Positions 6,146 through 14,040 of a DNA stretch of 15,190 bases are shown here, one piece after another. The notes under the pieces are model-generated. The model was not told where the DNA came from. It worked only from the letters and a program-made list of their open reading frames with translations, and did no database searches. The first letter of the stretch is position 1. Each line of letters starts with the position of its first letter. Source of the stretch: an uncultured Bacilli bacterium (GTDB lineage: Bacteria; Bacillota_I; Bacilli_A; RF39; UBA660); the NCBI GenBank assembly GCA_947631135.1, contig CANRKE010000022.1:1-15190 (forward strand), in the 5' to 3' direction. The position numbers were made by a program, and so were the translations under genes.

Positions 6146-8285
6146 ATATAATAATATTTATAATTATACGTGCAATTAAACACATAATTAAACCAATAAC
6201 TGTAGGAATTACAAATGAAAGAAAAGTTACTAAATTACTATTGCTTTCTTTTTTTATTGTAAGTAGTGTTGTTCCACATGGATAATGAAATAAGCAAAAT
6301 AACATCATACATATTGCAGTAGTTATAGTCCACCCATTATCTATAAATAAATTTTTTAATGTTGATAAATTACTTATATCCATTAACATGTTACTGTTCA
6401 TATAGCTCATTATTATTATAGGTATTACAATTTCATTTGCTGGAAAACCTAAAATAAATGCCATAACAATAGTACCATCAAGACCAAAGAATCTTCCAAA
6501 TGGATCTAAAAAGTTTGTTAAATAATACAATATATTATTTTCTCCTATCATAATGTTAGACATTAACCAAATAATAATTCCTGCTGGTATAGCTACTTTA
6601 ATTGCCCTTGATAATACAAATAATGTTCTATCAAAAATAGATCTAACAATAATACTACATATCTGTGGTTTTCTATATGGTGGTAATTCTAATATAAAAT
6701 GTGATTCTTCATCTTTATACATTGTACATGATAATATTTTAGTTACTAATAAAGTTATACCTATACCGAGTAGAATAATAAATGTAAGTATTAAAGTTGA
6801 TATTATCGCACTTATATTACTATTTCTGAAACTAGTTATTAAGAACATTGTAATAATAGATATTAATGTAGGAAATCTTCCATTACATGGAACAAAATTA
6901 TTAGTCATTATTGAAAGCATTCTATCCTTATTAGATTCAATTATTCTAGATCCAACAACTCCACATGCATTACAACCAAAACCCATACACATAGTTAGAG
7001 ATTGTTTGCCATGACTACCACATTTTCTAAATATATTATCCATGTTAAATGCTATTCTAGGTAATACTCCTAAATCTTCTAATAGAGTAAATAATGGAAA
7101 AAATATTGCCATAGGTGGTAACATAACAGAAATTATCCATGTTACTGTTTTATATATACCAGATAATAAGAAATCAGTTATTATATTTGGTATTTTAATT
7201 TGTTCAAATAATAAATATAATTTATCACTAATAAATTGAAACAATTTAGTAAGTAATTCAGAAGGATAATTAGAACCTACAATAGTTAACCAAAATATAA
7301 ACATTAACATTATTATCATAATAGGTATTCCAGTTAATTTAGATGTTAGTAATTTATCTATAAATCTATCTCTGTTTTTATTTAAGTTATATTTTGATTT
7401 AACAGTATTATCATATATATTATTTGCATTATTAATTATTTCAGATACTATTATATCTCTTAATAAATATAATTTAATACCTTTATCTTCTAAGTTAGCT
7501 CTAGATCTATCTATAACACTATTAAGTTCTATATCTGATTTAAAATCATATTTTAAATATTTTTCTAATGAATTAAATAAATTATCTTCTTTTTCCAATA
7601 ATTTAATAGCTAAAAATCTACTATCTATTTTAAAATCAAAATTATTATCTATATATTCCTTTATCATATTTATACTTTCTTCAATAGTATTATTATAATT
7701 TATTTTATAAGTTTTATTTGTTTTATTAAAATTATATATTTTTTCTTTTAAATTATCTATTCCTATCTTCTTTTTCGCACTAGTTGCAATTACTTTAATA
7801 CCTAAAATATTTTCTAATTTATCGAAATCAATGCTAATTTTTTTCTTGTTAGCTTCATCTATTAAATTTACACATAATATAACATTGTTAGTAACTTCTA
7901 GTATTTGTAAAAGTAGATTTAAATTTCTTTTTAAATTAGTAGCGTCTATTACTACTAATGTTAAATCACTATTTGAAAAACAAATAAAATCACGTGCTAT
8001 TTCTTCTTCTTTTGAATTTGCCATAAGTGAGTATGTACCAGGTATATCTACTAATGTAAATTTTTTATCTTTATAATTATAAGAACCAATTGTATTACCA
8101 ACAGTTTTACCTGGCCAATTACCAGTATGTTGATTCATTCCAGTTAAAATATTAAATATGCTACTTTTACCAACATTAGGATTACCAGCAAGTGAAATAA
8201 TTACTTCATTATTATCTTTATTTATTTGTAAATCATCATTTATTGTACTAATTTCTAAAGATTTATTAGTCAGACCCAATTCCAT
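6144..8285 (-). CDS. feoB: Ferrous iron transporter FeoB
   Basis: Encodes 713 residues from the ATG at 8285. FeoB is the inner-membrane Fe(II) uptake protein with a cytoplasmic GTPase-like domain. Visible motifs: P-loop GNPNVGKS (34-41), HTGNWPGKTV switch I (53-62), DIPGTYS (80-86), NLID (140-143) and SA (169-170) of the G domain; then a helical spacer; then the membrane domain with the gate motifs PLFTLLEDLGVLPR and CMGFGCNACGV and the second-half GFPANEIVIP. Length is normal. It overlaps feoA by 20 bases, so the pair is co-transcribed and probably coupled. GAGGG sits only 2 nt before this ATG; a TTG two codons on (8279) has better spacing (8 nt), and a GTG lies at 8288, so the exact start is uncertain by a few residues. 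It is likely used for anaerobic or acidic iron uptake and controlled by iron through the feoA promoter. Confidence 0.95.
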   Translation of the reverse strand: MELGLTNKSLEISTINDDLQINKDNNEVIISLAGNPNVGKSSIFNILTGMNQHTGNWPGKTVGNTIGSYNYKDKKFTLVDIPGTYSLMANSKEEEIARDFICFSNSDLTLVVIDATNLKRNLNLLLQILEVTNNVILCVNLIDEANKKKISIDFDKLENILGIKVIATSAKKKIGIDNLKEKIYNFNKTNKTYKINYNNTIEESINMIKEYIDNNFDFKIDSRFLAIKLLEKEDNLFNSLEKYLKYDFKSDIELNSVIDRSRANLEDKGIKLYLLRDIIVSEIINNANNIYDNTVKSKYNLNKNRDRFIDKLLTSKLTGIPIMIIMLMFIFWLTIVGSNYPSELLTKLFQFISDKLYLLFEQIKIPNIITDFLLSGIYKTVTWIISVMLPPMAIFFPLFTLLEDLGVLPRIAFNMDNIFRKCGSHGKQSLTMCMGFGCNACGVVGSRIIESNKDRMLSIMTNNFVPCNGRFPTLISIITMFLITSFRNSNISAIISTLILTFIILLGIGITLLVTKILSCTMYKDEESHFILELPPYRKPQICSIIVRSIFDRTLFVLSRAIKVAIPAGIIIWLMSNIMIGENNILYYLTNFLDPFGRFFGLDGTIVMAFILGFPANEIVIPIIIMSYMNSNMLMDISNLSTLKNLFIDNGWTITTAICMMLFCLFHYPCGTTLLTIKKESNSNLVTFLSFVIPTVIGLIMCLIARIIINIII

Positions 8286-8508
8286 CACCCTCGATGATTA
8301 TATTTTTAGCATCCTCATTTCTTAATGCGATCACACTTCCCATAATTAAATAAGCTTTTGGGTTTTTTGATGGACTAGTATATATACATTTTATAGTGCT
8401 ATTTTCAACAAAACCTAAATCTAATAATCTTAACTTTATTTTATTTTCAACATTTAATTTCCTTATATATGCTTTATCATTTAACTTAAGACTATCTAAA
8501 GTTTTCAT
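8266..8508 (-). CDS. feoA: FeoA, ferrous iron transport accessory protein
   Basis: Encodes 80 residues, the usual length of this SH3-like cytoplasmic partner of FeoB. Family features are the LKLNDKAYIRKL opening strand, the RLLDLGFVENSTIKCI segment, and the ending GSVIALRNEDAKNIII (the family's G-x-x-I-A-L-R-x-x-x-A-x-x-I). AAGGAG precedes the ATG with an 8-nt gap. It is the first gene of the feoAB operon and overlaps feoB. Its upstream region is shared with the divergent lipid-kinase-like gene. Confidence 0.93.
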   Translation of the reverse strand: MKTLDSLKLNDKAYIRKLNVENKIKLRLLDLGFVENSTIKCIYTSPSKNPKAYLIMGSVIALRNEDAKNIIIEGDGIGSD

Positions 8509-8528
8509 AAATTCATCTCCTTACTGCT

Positions 8529-8534
8529 ATTATA
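8529..8534 (-). promoter_or_regulatory. -10 element of feoAB
   Basis: Reading the minus strand, TATAAT lies about 20 nt upstream of the feoA start. No good -35 is visible at 17-18 bp, which would fit a promoter that depends on or is limited by a regulator bound nearby (see the palindrome at 8564-8577). Confidence 0.45.
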
Positions 8535-8563
8535 ATTTATGTAAATATAGTATTTGTGTGAAT

Positions 8564-8577
8564 AACTATAAATAGTT
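8564..8577. promoter_or_regulatory. Palindrome between the feoAB and kinase promoters
   Basis: AACTAT-AA-ATAGTT is a perfect 6-2-6 inverted repeat, extendable to 9-bp arms (8561-8580) with one T-G mismatch. It lies upstream of the feoAB -10 and just before the -35 of the divergent gene. This is a plausible operator for a dimeric regulator. An iron regulator (Fur or DtxR/IdeR type) would make sense for feoAB, but I do not recognise a consensus box. Confidence 0.4.
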
Positions 8578-8586
8578 GTTAAATAA

Positions 8587-8615
8587 TTGATACATTATAT
8601 AATTTATGGTAAAAT
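8587..8615 (+). promoter_or_regulatory. Promoter of the lipid-kinase-like gene
   Basis: TTGATA (8587-8592), a 17-bp spacer and TAAAAT (8610-8615) preceded by TGG (extended -10). The match is strong. It excludes the in-frame ATG at 8587 as a start codon and supports the ATG at 8635. Confidence 0.7.
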
Positions 8616-8634
8616 ATTCACGAGGGAGATACAT

Positions 8635-9567
8635 ATGGCAAATAAAAAATATATTGGTATTATTTATAATTTAAATTCATCTGGTTTAAATGATGAAAGT
8701 ATAATAAATGATATAACTTTAGTACTACAAAATAAATATGATTGTGTTGTAATACCTATGAAAAGTAGATATCCAGGTCATATTAATGAACTTGCAAAAA
8801 ATGCATGTACTATGTGTGATATGTTAATATCTATTGGTGGAGATGGAACTTTTGATCAAGTAATAAAAGGAACATATAATATACCTAATGATTTAATTTT
8901 TATACATTTACCTACTGGTACTGCAAATGATATGGGTAATACTTTTATGTTGGGTAATAATCCAGTTAGAAATTTAAAGAAAATATTAGAAGGAAAAATA
9001 ACAACTTATGATATATTAACAATTAATGATGTTCCTTATGCATATGTTGCTGCTTTTGGTTTTTTAACTTCTGTTGCTTCCGATACTCCTAGTAAATGGA
9101 AAAAGAAAATTGGTAAACATGCTTATATTTTATATGGTAGTAAAGAAGCTTTGAAAAAACCTGAAACTAATCATATAATATATGAGGTAAATGGTGAAAA
9201 ATACGATAATGAAATTATTATTGGTGCTGTATCTAATTCTGTTGGATTTGCTGGATTTGAATTGTATGATGATATTAAAGCTAATGATGGGTTATTTGAA
9301 GTGTTACTTGTACCTAATATATTAAAAATAGAAATTGCTAAAGTACTTGCAGATATTACTGTATCAAAGAAATTGTTGAAAGATTCTAAAAAAGTATTAT
9401 TTTATAGAACTGATAAATTAAAAATGAAGTTTGCTAAACCACCTACAAATAATTGGAATTTAGATGGAGAAAGTAGTTTAATAGATGATGAGGATATAAC
9501 TATTAAAGTTGGTAAACAAATTAAAGTAATGGTTACTAATGAAGCTTATGAAACTCATTTTATATAA
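8635..9567 (+). CDS. Diacylglycerol/lipid kinase family protein
   Basis: Encodes 310 residues from the ATG at 8635, with GAGGGAG (8622-8628) 6 nt upstream. It belongs to the soluble DagK/YegS/DgkB kinase family, which phosphorylates diacylglycerol or related lipids with ATP. Family motifs: ISIGGDGTFDQVI (about 65-77) for nucleotide binding; HLPTGTANDMGNTF (91-104), matching the P-x-GT-x-ND motif; a VAAFGF segment in the C-terminal beta domain; and NWNLDGE near the end, as in the family's late x-x-DGE. It has no membrane segment. The likely role is phospholipid turnover, returning diacylglycerol to phosphatidic acid, for instance after lipoteichoic acid synthesis; the real substrate cannot be told from sequence. 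It stands alone, closed by a strong terminator. Confidence 0.9.
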   Translation: MANKKYIGIIYNLNSSGLNDESIINDITLVLQNKYDCVVIPMKSRYPGHINELAKNACTMCDMLISIGGDGTFDQVIKGTYNIPNDLIFIHLPTGTANDMGNTFMLGNNPVRNLKKILEGKITTYDILTINDVPYAYVAAFGFLTSVASDTPSKWKKKIGKHAYILYGSKEALKKPETNHIIYEVNGEKYDNEIIIGAVSNSVGFAGFELYDDIKANDGLFEVLLVPNILKIEIAKVLADITVSKKLLKDSKKVLFYRTDKLKMKFAKPPTNNWNLDGESSLIDDEDITIKVGKQIKVMVTNEAYETHFI

Positions 9568-9571
9568 AGAT

Positions 9572-9606
9572 AGTATTATTATTTTTAGAAAAATAATATA
9601 CTTTTT
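9572..9606 (+). terminator. Strong intrinsic terminator
   Basis: A stem of about 14 bp with one bulged T (left arm 9572-9586, right arm 9589-9602) encloses a 2-nt AG apex and runs into five Ts (9602-9606). It sits just after the kinase stop codon. Confidence 0.75.
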
Positions 9607-9661
9607 ATTAGAAAATATCACATAAAGTTAGATAAATAGCTTGGGAAGGATTGATGTTTTT

Positions 9662-10063
9662 ATGGAAAATTCAAAAAATAAAAATGATATTTTTTATAAA
9701 TATATAATACCAATTTTATTATCTATTATTGTAATATTGTTAATTGCTATTGTTTTGCTTGTATTAGGAAATAAAAAAGATTATAATTTAGATAATATAA
9801 ATGATAATACTATTAATGATAATGGTACAAATATTGATAATTCTACCAATAATAATTATATATCTAAACAAGAAGCACTTAATATATCACTAAACAATAT
9901 TGGTATAACTCAAGATAGTATACTTGATTTAGATATTGAACTAGATTATAAATATGGTAAAACTGTTTATGAAATATCATTTAATTATAAAAAGTTTGAA
10001 TATGAATACTATATAGACGCAATAAATGGTGAAATCATACACTCATTTAAAGAATTAGATTAA
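9662..10063 (+). CDS. Membrane-anchored PepSY-domain protein
   Basis: Encodes 133 residues. The ATG at 9662 is chosen because AAGGA (9646-9650) lies 11 nt upstream; a TTG start at 9641 would place the Shine-Dalgarno inside the gene. One membrane helix (about 13-37, IIPILLSIIVILLIAIVLLV) is followed by an Asn/Asp-rich linker (about 41-68) and a C-terminal PepSY domain (about 69-133): EALNISLNNIGI, VYEISFNYKKFEYEYYIDAINGEII. PepSY domains are found as inhibitory or chaperone modules on propeptides and surface proteins; a function here is not known. The domain is predicted outside the cell. It has no obvious partner gene, though the next intact genes, on the other strand, encode a membrane protein and a wall amidase. 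Confidence 0.8.
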   Translation: MENSKNKNDIFYKYIIPILLSIIVILLIAIVLLVLGNKKDYNLDNINDNTINDNGTNIDNSTNNNYISKQEALNISLNNIGITQDSILDLDIELDYKYGKTVYEISFNYKKFEYEYYIDAINGEIIHSFKELD

Positions 10064-10098
10064 ATTAATAATATAATTAAACAAAGTAAATATGAAAG

Positions 10099-10396
10099 AT
10101 GAATAAAAAAATATCTAATATACTAGTTATTATTGTTACAAGTAAGAATACAGAAATAGATGAAGCTCTATCAATATTTGGCTTATTAGAACACCTATTT
10201 GTATTAGATTACTTAATATTATATTTAATTTTGTATTTAATAAAAAATTAATGATATGGACAACTATATATTCATTGATTATATTTGAAATAGTTAAGGA
10301 TTAATATTTATAGGTTCGTTAAATTTTGATATTGTTAATGATAAAAATAAATTATTAAAAACTGAATTTAGAATATTAAAAATGGTTAATCAGTAA
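10099..10396 (+). pseudogene. Probable frameshifted membrane-protein gene
   Basis: Three successive frames can be joined into one protein-like sequence. Frame 1 starts at the ATG at 10099 (MNKKISNILVI) and runs to TAA at 10249-10251. Frame 2 overlaps it and continues (NKKLMIWTTIYSLIIFEIV) to about 10300. Frame 3 covers about 10310-10396 (GLIFIGSLNFDIVNDKNK) and ends in TAA. Each piece is hydrophobic or lysine-rich in a coding-like way, and two frameshifts would restore about 100 residues with two or three membrane helices. The start has little Shine-Dalgarno. Its 3' end overlaps the converging minus-strand gene. The family is not recognised. Chance open frames in AT-rich DNA are a real alternative. 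Confidence 0.35.
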
Positions 10397-10403
10397 CCAT
10401 TTT
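10379..10403 (-). terminator. Terminator overlapping the end of the minus-strand operon
   Basis: AAAATGGTTA (10379-10388) pairs perfectly with TAACCATTTT (10394-10403) around a 5-nt loop that contains the TGA stop of the minus-strand gene. Reading the minus strand, the stem ends in TTTTT followed by an AT-rich stretch. It could also work on plus-strand transcripts. Confidence 0.65.
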
Positions 10404-11040
10404 GTTCATTTAAATTCATATCAAAATAATATTCAATTAACTTTAAATCATTAATTTTATATATAGTACCAAAGTCAACAAAATTATTATTTTTATCAAT
10501 AGTACAAATTTTATAATAATACATTGTATAATATGGATCATCATCTTTAGCCATTTTATTGTTTTCTATAGCTACTTTTTCTGGAATCCCATCATAGTAT
10601 TGTCCCATATTTTTATATTCATCATTATTTTCAGAAATTTTTCTAATTAATTTATTTAATTTTTGATATTCTGTATCATTCATTTTATGTGTTCCATATA
10701 CATCGTATCCAAAATATGGAATTTTAATATTATTTAATTCTGGATAAAACGTATTACTATTTTTGACATTTGTTTCATCTTTATAATATGTATATCTGAT
10801 ATATCTTTTAAATTCTTTATTATTAAGATTTACTTCCATAATTTCATCAACATCAGGTATATTATCATCATAAATTATACTTAATCTTTGTATAATTATT
10901 TTATCTTTTATTGCTGGTTTGTTAAGTTCATTCTTATTTTTGTTATTTATATTAATAAATACTATAAAGATTATAAGAGTTACTATAATAAAAATAGTTA
11001 TTATTTTATGATTCCAAATATCTTTTATTATTCGTTCCAT
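10390..11040 (-). CDS. Membrane-anchored protein of unknown function
   Basis: Encodes 216 residues; not recognised. One N-terminal membrane helix (about 12-33, KIITIFIIVTLIIFIVFI) precedes a hydrophilic, Tyr- and Asn-rich domain that would lie outside the cell (MERIIKDIW before the helix is the short cytoplasmic part). There is no lipobox and no cysteine near the N-terminus. Its ATG (11038-11040) lies inside the end of the upstream amidase gene, a 13-base overlap, so translation is probably coupled and the two proteins likely work together at the cell surface, for example as partner, inhibitor or scaffold. It is the last gene of the operon: the stop TGA sits in the terminator loop. It is the only intact gene in the window with a TGA stop. 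Confidence 0.7.
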   Translation of the reverse strand: MERIIKDIWNHKIITIFIIVTLIIFIVFININNKNKNELNKPAIKDKIIIQRLSIIYDDNIPDVDEIMEVNLNNKEFKRYIRYTYYKDETNVKNSNTFYPELNNIKIPYFGYDVYGTHKMNDTEYQKLNKLIRKISENNDEYKNMGQYYDGIPEKVAIENNKMAKDDDPYYTMYYYKICTIDKNNNFVDFGTIYKINDLKLIEYYFDMNLNEQNGY

Positions 11041-12281
11041 TGTAATCCTAACCCTTCTACAATACCGTGTGCAATAGCTTTAGCTATTTTGTTTTTATTA
11101 TTATTAAATATATTCATATCTGATGGAACATCTGTTGCGCACACTTCCATTAAACTTGCAGGTGTTTTATAATTTGTGCTTACTCTTACATACCTTTCAA
11201 TTGCATACCAATCATCTCTTATACCATTATGAGATGAAGCATTATATCCTATTCCTGTATCCTTCATATATTTCATAATACTATTTGTTATACTACTAAG
11301 TTTTTGTGCATTGTCACTTTGTTGTCTACAACCTGATTTATCTTGGGAATCAGAACATGAATTTGCCGAAGTTATAAATGTACCAGGTCCACCAGCACCA
11401 TTGAAATGTAATTCTAAAACATAAGAATATGATGAAAAATCATAATCGTTATTTAATCTTTTTGAGTTAGGTAAGCTACATAAAGTAGGTGAATATTTCA
11501 AATCATTAGTATTGCAATTCATTAAATATTCTAATGCAGAAATATTATAATTATTTTTTGTTATATCTTCACCCATTACATCTCTATTAAAAATACTTAC
11601 TTGAACATATTTTTTTAATTCTTTTTCCACTTCTAATCCTAAACTTCTTGTATTTATAGCTTCTGATTGTCCACCTACATCAGCTCCACTAGGTGAATGA
11701 CCAGTTACTAGCATTACTTTTTTTGAAGTAGTGTTGGTATTATTAGAATTTGATGAAGAGTTATTGTTAGAGGATGAATTAGATTGTGGGTTTTGGTTGG
11801 ATTTGGCAGCTTCTAATTGTTTTTTTAAAGCATTTGCTGCTTCTTCTGATTTTGATTTTGCTTCATTTGTTTTTTTTCTCATTTCTTCATTTACTTGTTC
11901 TTCTTCTTTTATTCTCTGTTGTTCTTTTTGTAACAATAATACTTTAATATTTTCTGGTGTTGCTTCATTATAACATAGTGCTGATTGATAATCATCAGTA
12001 CCAGTAAAAGTCTGCATATCAATTATTATATTGAATAATAAATTAATAATTGTTGGTATAAAATAAAATATAAATGAGTACACAAACCTCTTTACACATT
12101 TTGAATATACTTTCCTTCTTTCATCATCATCATTTGCCATAACTGCTTTTACTATGTCAACTGTTGACATTATTATCAATACTACAGGAACAACAATACT
12201 AATAAGTGTAATTATAACTTTTATAAAATATACAAGTGTTAATATATTGGTATTACTACATAAATTTAATGTTTCACCCAT
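11028..12281 (-). CDS. Membrane-anchored N-acetylmuramoyl-L-alanine amidase
   Basis: Encodes 417 residues from the ATG at 12281; AGGA lies 10 nt upstream, while the in-frame GTG at 12290 is too close to it. Residues 13-40 and 65-88 are membrane helices with a charged loop between them (KAVMANDDDERRKVYSK), like the small VirB2/TrbC-like double-helix proteins of some Firmicutes. Lys/Arg in the loop puts it in the cytoplasm and both termini outside. A Glu/Lys-rich coiled coil (about 110-160) and an Asn/Ser-rich linker (161-186) lead to an Amidase_3 domain (188-415). Likely zinc ligands are His195 (VTGHSPSG), Glu207 (GQSEAIN) and His292 (VLELHFNG), with catalytic Glu379 (SLMEVCATDV). The VTGHS opening resembles phage CD27L-type endolysin domains rather than AmiC. 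It would cleave the amide between MurNAc and L-Ala. Several extracellular cysteines could form disulfides. Coupled to the gene at 10390-11040 and divergent from the XRE regulator. Confidence 0.85.
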   Translation of the reverse strand: MGETLNLCSNTNILTLVYFIKVIITLISIVVPVVLIIMSTVDIVKAVMANDDDERRKVYSKCVKRFVYSFIFYFIPTIINLLFNIIIDMQTFTGTDDYQSALCYNEATPENIKVLLLQKEQQRIKEEEQVNEEMRKKTNEAKSKSEEAANALKKQLEAAKSNQNPQSNSSSNNNSSSNSNNTNTTSKKVMLVTGHSPSGADVGGQSEAINTRSLGLEVEKELKKYVQVSIFNRDVMGEDITKNNYNISALEYLMNCNTNDLKYSPTLCSLPNSKRLNNDYDFSSYSYVLELHFNGAGGPGTFITSANSCSDSQDKSGCRQQSDNAQKLSSITNSIMKYMKDTGIGYNASSHNGIRDDWYAIERYVRVSTNYKTPASLMEVCATDVPSDMNIFNNNKNKIAKAIAHGIVEGLGLQWNE

Positions 12282-12338
12282 TTTTATCACATCCTATAAT
12301 ATTATAGTATCAAAATATCAAAAAATTTAAAAGAATAA

Positions 12339-12405
12339 ATTTGAAATTTGTTCAAATATCAATATTTTACATAAATTTATATTTTCATTTTTGTTTTTCA
12401 AATAT
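12339..12405. promoter_or_regulatory. Candidate operator region between divergent genes
   Basis: The 240-base gap between the amidase and XRE genes holds an inverted repeat ATTTGAA-5-TTCAAAT (12339-12357). TTCAAATAT from its right arm recurs at 12397-12405. A DNA-binding regulator divergent from its targets often binds such sites, but in AT-rich DNA these matches may be chance. Confidence 0.3.
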
Positions 12406-12457
12406 AATATATTATAAAATTTATCAATGAGAATTGTAGGAAATAATATATTAATTA

Positions 12458-12486
12458 ATGACATTTGTATATATTTCTGATACAAT
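12458..12486 (+). promoter_or_regulatory. Promoter of the membrane XRE regulator
   Basis: ATGACA (12458-12463, five of six bases of the -35 consensus), a 17-bp spacer and TACAAT (12481-12486) preceded by TGA (extended -10). The start codon used is 12522. Confidence 0.6.
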
Positions 12487-12521
12487 TATATTATATATAA
12501 ATATTAGTTAGGATGTGTATT

Positions 12522-13202
12522 ATGAATCAAGATAAAATTGGTAAATTTATAAAGGAATCTAGAACAAAAGATAGGTTAAGCCAACAAAAATTTGGTGAAA
12601 AGTATGGTGTTACATATCAAGCAGTAAGTAAGTGGGAAAATGGGAAAAATTTGCCAGATATATCTATATTAAAAGAAATTTGTAGAGACTATAATAAAGA
12701 CATAAATGAATTGTTAACTGAAAATAAAAAAAGTATTAACAAATTTATAATTATTCCAATTATATTAATTATTATTATATTTATTATTGTTATATTTAAA
12801 ATATTTAATAGTTCTGATTTCAACTTTAAAACAATTAAAACTACTTGTGATAATTTCGATTTATATGGTAGTATTGCATATAATAAAAATAAAACTTCAA
12901 TATATATTTCAAATATAACTTATTGTGGAATAGATAAAGATAAAAAATATAAACAAATTAATTGTAGTTTATATGAATCAGATAAAGATACTAAAAAAAT
13001 AATTAAAAGTTTTAATTATGATGATGAACCAATCATTCTTGATCAATTTTTAGATCAAATACATTTTAATATAGATCATTATTCTAAAACTTGTAAGATG
13101 TATAAAGATAATGGTCTTACATTAGAAATTAAAGCAATTGATGAAAATGATCAAACAATATTTTTTAATGTGCCACTAGTATTTGAAAAAAATTGTAATT
13201 AA
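12522..13202 (+). CDS. Membrane-bound XRE-family regulator
   Basis: Encodes 226 residues from the ATG at 12522; AGGATGTG (12510-12517) lies at normal spacing for it but overlaps the in-frame ATG at 12513. Residues about 5-60 form a Cro/C1-type helix-turn-helix (SQQKFGEKYGVTYQAVSKWENG, recognition helix about 31-42). One membrane helix follows (about 74-95), then an outside domain of about 130 residues with five cysteines (109, 135, 148, 191, 225). The protein would therefore bind DNA inside and sense something outside, with no separate kinase. The extracytoplasmic domain is not recognised. Next to it are a wall amidase operon (divergent) and a thioredoxin-like lipoprotein (downstream, same strand), which suggests it controls surface functions, perhaps redox- or disulfide-linked; that is inference. 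Confidence 0.85.
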   Translation: MNQDKIGKFIKESRTKDRLSQQKFGEKYGVTYQAVSKWENGKNLPDISILKEICRDYNKDINELLTENKKSINKFIIIPIILIIIIFIIVIFKIFNSSDFNFKTIKTTCDNFDLYGSIAYNKNKTSIYISNITYCGIDKDKKYKQINCSLYESDKDTKKIIKSFNYDDEPIILDQFLDQIHFNIDHYSKTCKMYKDNGLTLEIKAIDENDQTIFFNVPLVFEKNCN

Positions 13203-13216
13203 AATAAATTCAACCT

Positions 13217-13239
13217 AAAGTTGAGATAATTCAACCTTT
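13217..13239 (+). terminator. Hairpin with direct repeat after the XRE gene
   Basis: AAAGTTGA (13217-13224) can pair with TCAACCTTT (13231-13239) with one bulged C. TTCAACCT occurs twice (13209-13216 and 13230-13237). A T tract is missing, so this may be a weak terminator or a small regulatory site before the next promoter. Confidence 0.3.
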
Positions 13240-13266
13240 ATAATATAGAAATTATATATTTATTTG

Positions 13267-13275
13267 TGTTATAAT
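13267..13275 (+). promoter_or_regulatory. Extended -10 of the lipoprotein gene
   Basis: TGTTATAAT (13267-13275) is an extended -10 about 24 nt before the start codon. The -35 region is poor. It implies the lipoprotein has its own promoter besides any read-through from the XRE gene. Confidence 0.45.
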
Positions 13276-13298
13276 TTTAATTGTGAAGGTGAAGTGTA

Positions 13299-13979
13299 AT
13301 GAAAAGAAAGTATTTAATATTTGTAATTATATTTACTATAATATGTATATCAGGATGTGCAATTAAAAGTCATGGTAGTGATTCTAAAAAGTTTAAGAAA
13401 GAATATGAAAGCTTGAATAATATGATTAATAAATCAGGTAATAATTATCGTACTGTAAAAATAGATAGTAATAATCCGTTTATATACGCGGATGGTGAAG
13501 ATATAGTAAAAATGATAGAAGATAAAAAAACATTTTATGTGTATTTTGGATCTTCATATTGCCCATGGTGTAGGAGTGTTGTTGAAAAAGCTATAGAAAT
13601 AGCTAATAAAAATAAGATTGACACAATTTATTATGTAGATATATGGGATGGAGCTCATAACGAAATATTCAGAGACAAATATAAATTAGATGATAATGGA
13701 AATTTAGAAATGGTATTTGAAGGTGGAAAAGGATATAAGGAACTACTAAAATATTTTGATAAATTATTAGATGATTATACTTTAACAGACGATAATGGTA
13801 ATTCAATACCAGTAGGAGAAAAAAGAATATTCGCTCCAAACTACATATATGTTGAGAAAGGTAAAGCAATTAAATTAGTTAGTGGTATTTCAGGTAAGCA
13901 AAAAAATTCAAATGATAAATTAACTGATGAAATATTAAAAGATGAGGAAAATCAATTTGTTAATTTATTTAAAAAATAG
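13299..13979 (+). CDS. Thioredoxin-like lipoprotein with CPWC active site
   Basis: Encodes 226 residues. AAGGTGA (13286-13292) lies 6 nt before the ATG. It starts with a lipoprotein signal: MKRK, a hydrophobic core and lipobox ISGC, with Cys20 the lipidation site. After a linker, a thioredoxin fold begins around residue 65: TFYVYFGSSYCPWCRSVVEKA carries the CxxC active site (Cys88-Pro-Trp-Cys91), followed by IDTIYYVDI and, near the end, the APNYIYV strand where the cis-Pro of thioredoxin folds is expected. Such proteins reduce or form disulfides, or transfer electrons, at the outer face of the membrane. It lies downstream of a regulator whose outside domain has five cysteines, and near an amidase with extracellular cysteines. 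These could be clients; that is inference. Confidence 0.85.
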   Translation: MKRKYLIFVIIFTIICISGCAIKSHGSDSKKFKKEYESLNNMINKSGNNYRTVKIDSNNPFIYADGEDIVKMIEDKKTFYVYFGSSYCPWCRSVVEKAIEIANKNKIDTIYYVDIWDGAHNEIFRDKYKLDDNGNLEMVFEGGKGYKELLKYFDKLLDDYTLTDDNGNSIPVGEKRIFAPNYIYVEKGKAIKLVSGISGKQKNSNDKLTDEILKDEENQFVNLFKK

Positions 13980-14040
13980 TGATATTACAAAATATTTATG
14001 CAAAATAACATATAAATAAAAAATTCTTTTTGAATATTAA

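Noticed and set aside
6553..7239. Plus-strand open frames at 6553-7014 and 7042-7239
   Set aside because: They lie antisense within feoB, have no ribosome sites, and their products are antisense images of the transporter's hydrophobic helices.
11731..11973. Plus-strand frame rich in Phe, Leu and Ser opposite the amidase gene
   Set aside because: It is the antisense of the amidase coiled coil and linker and has no start signals.
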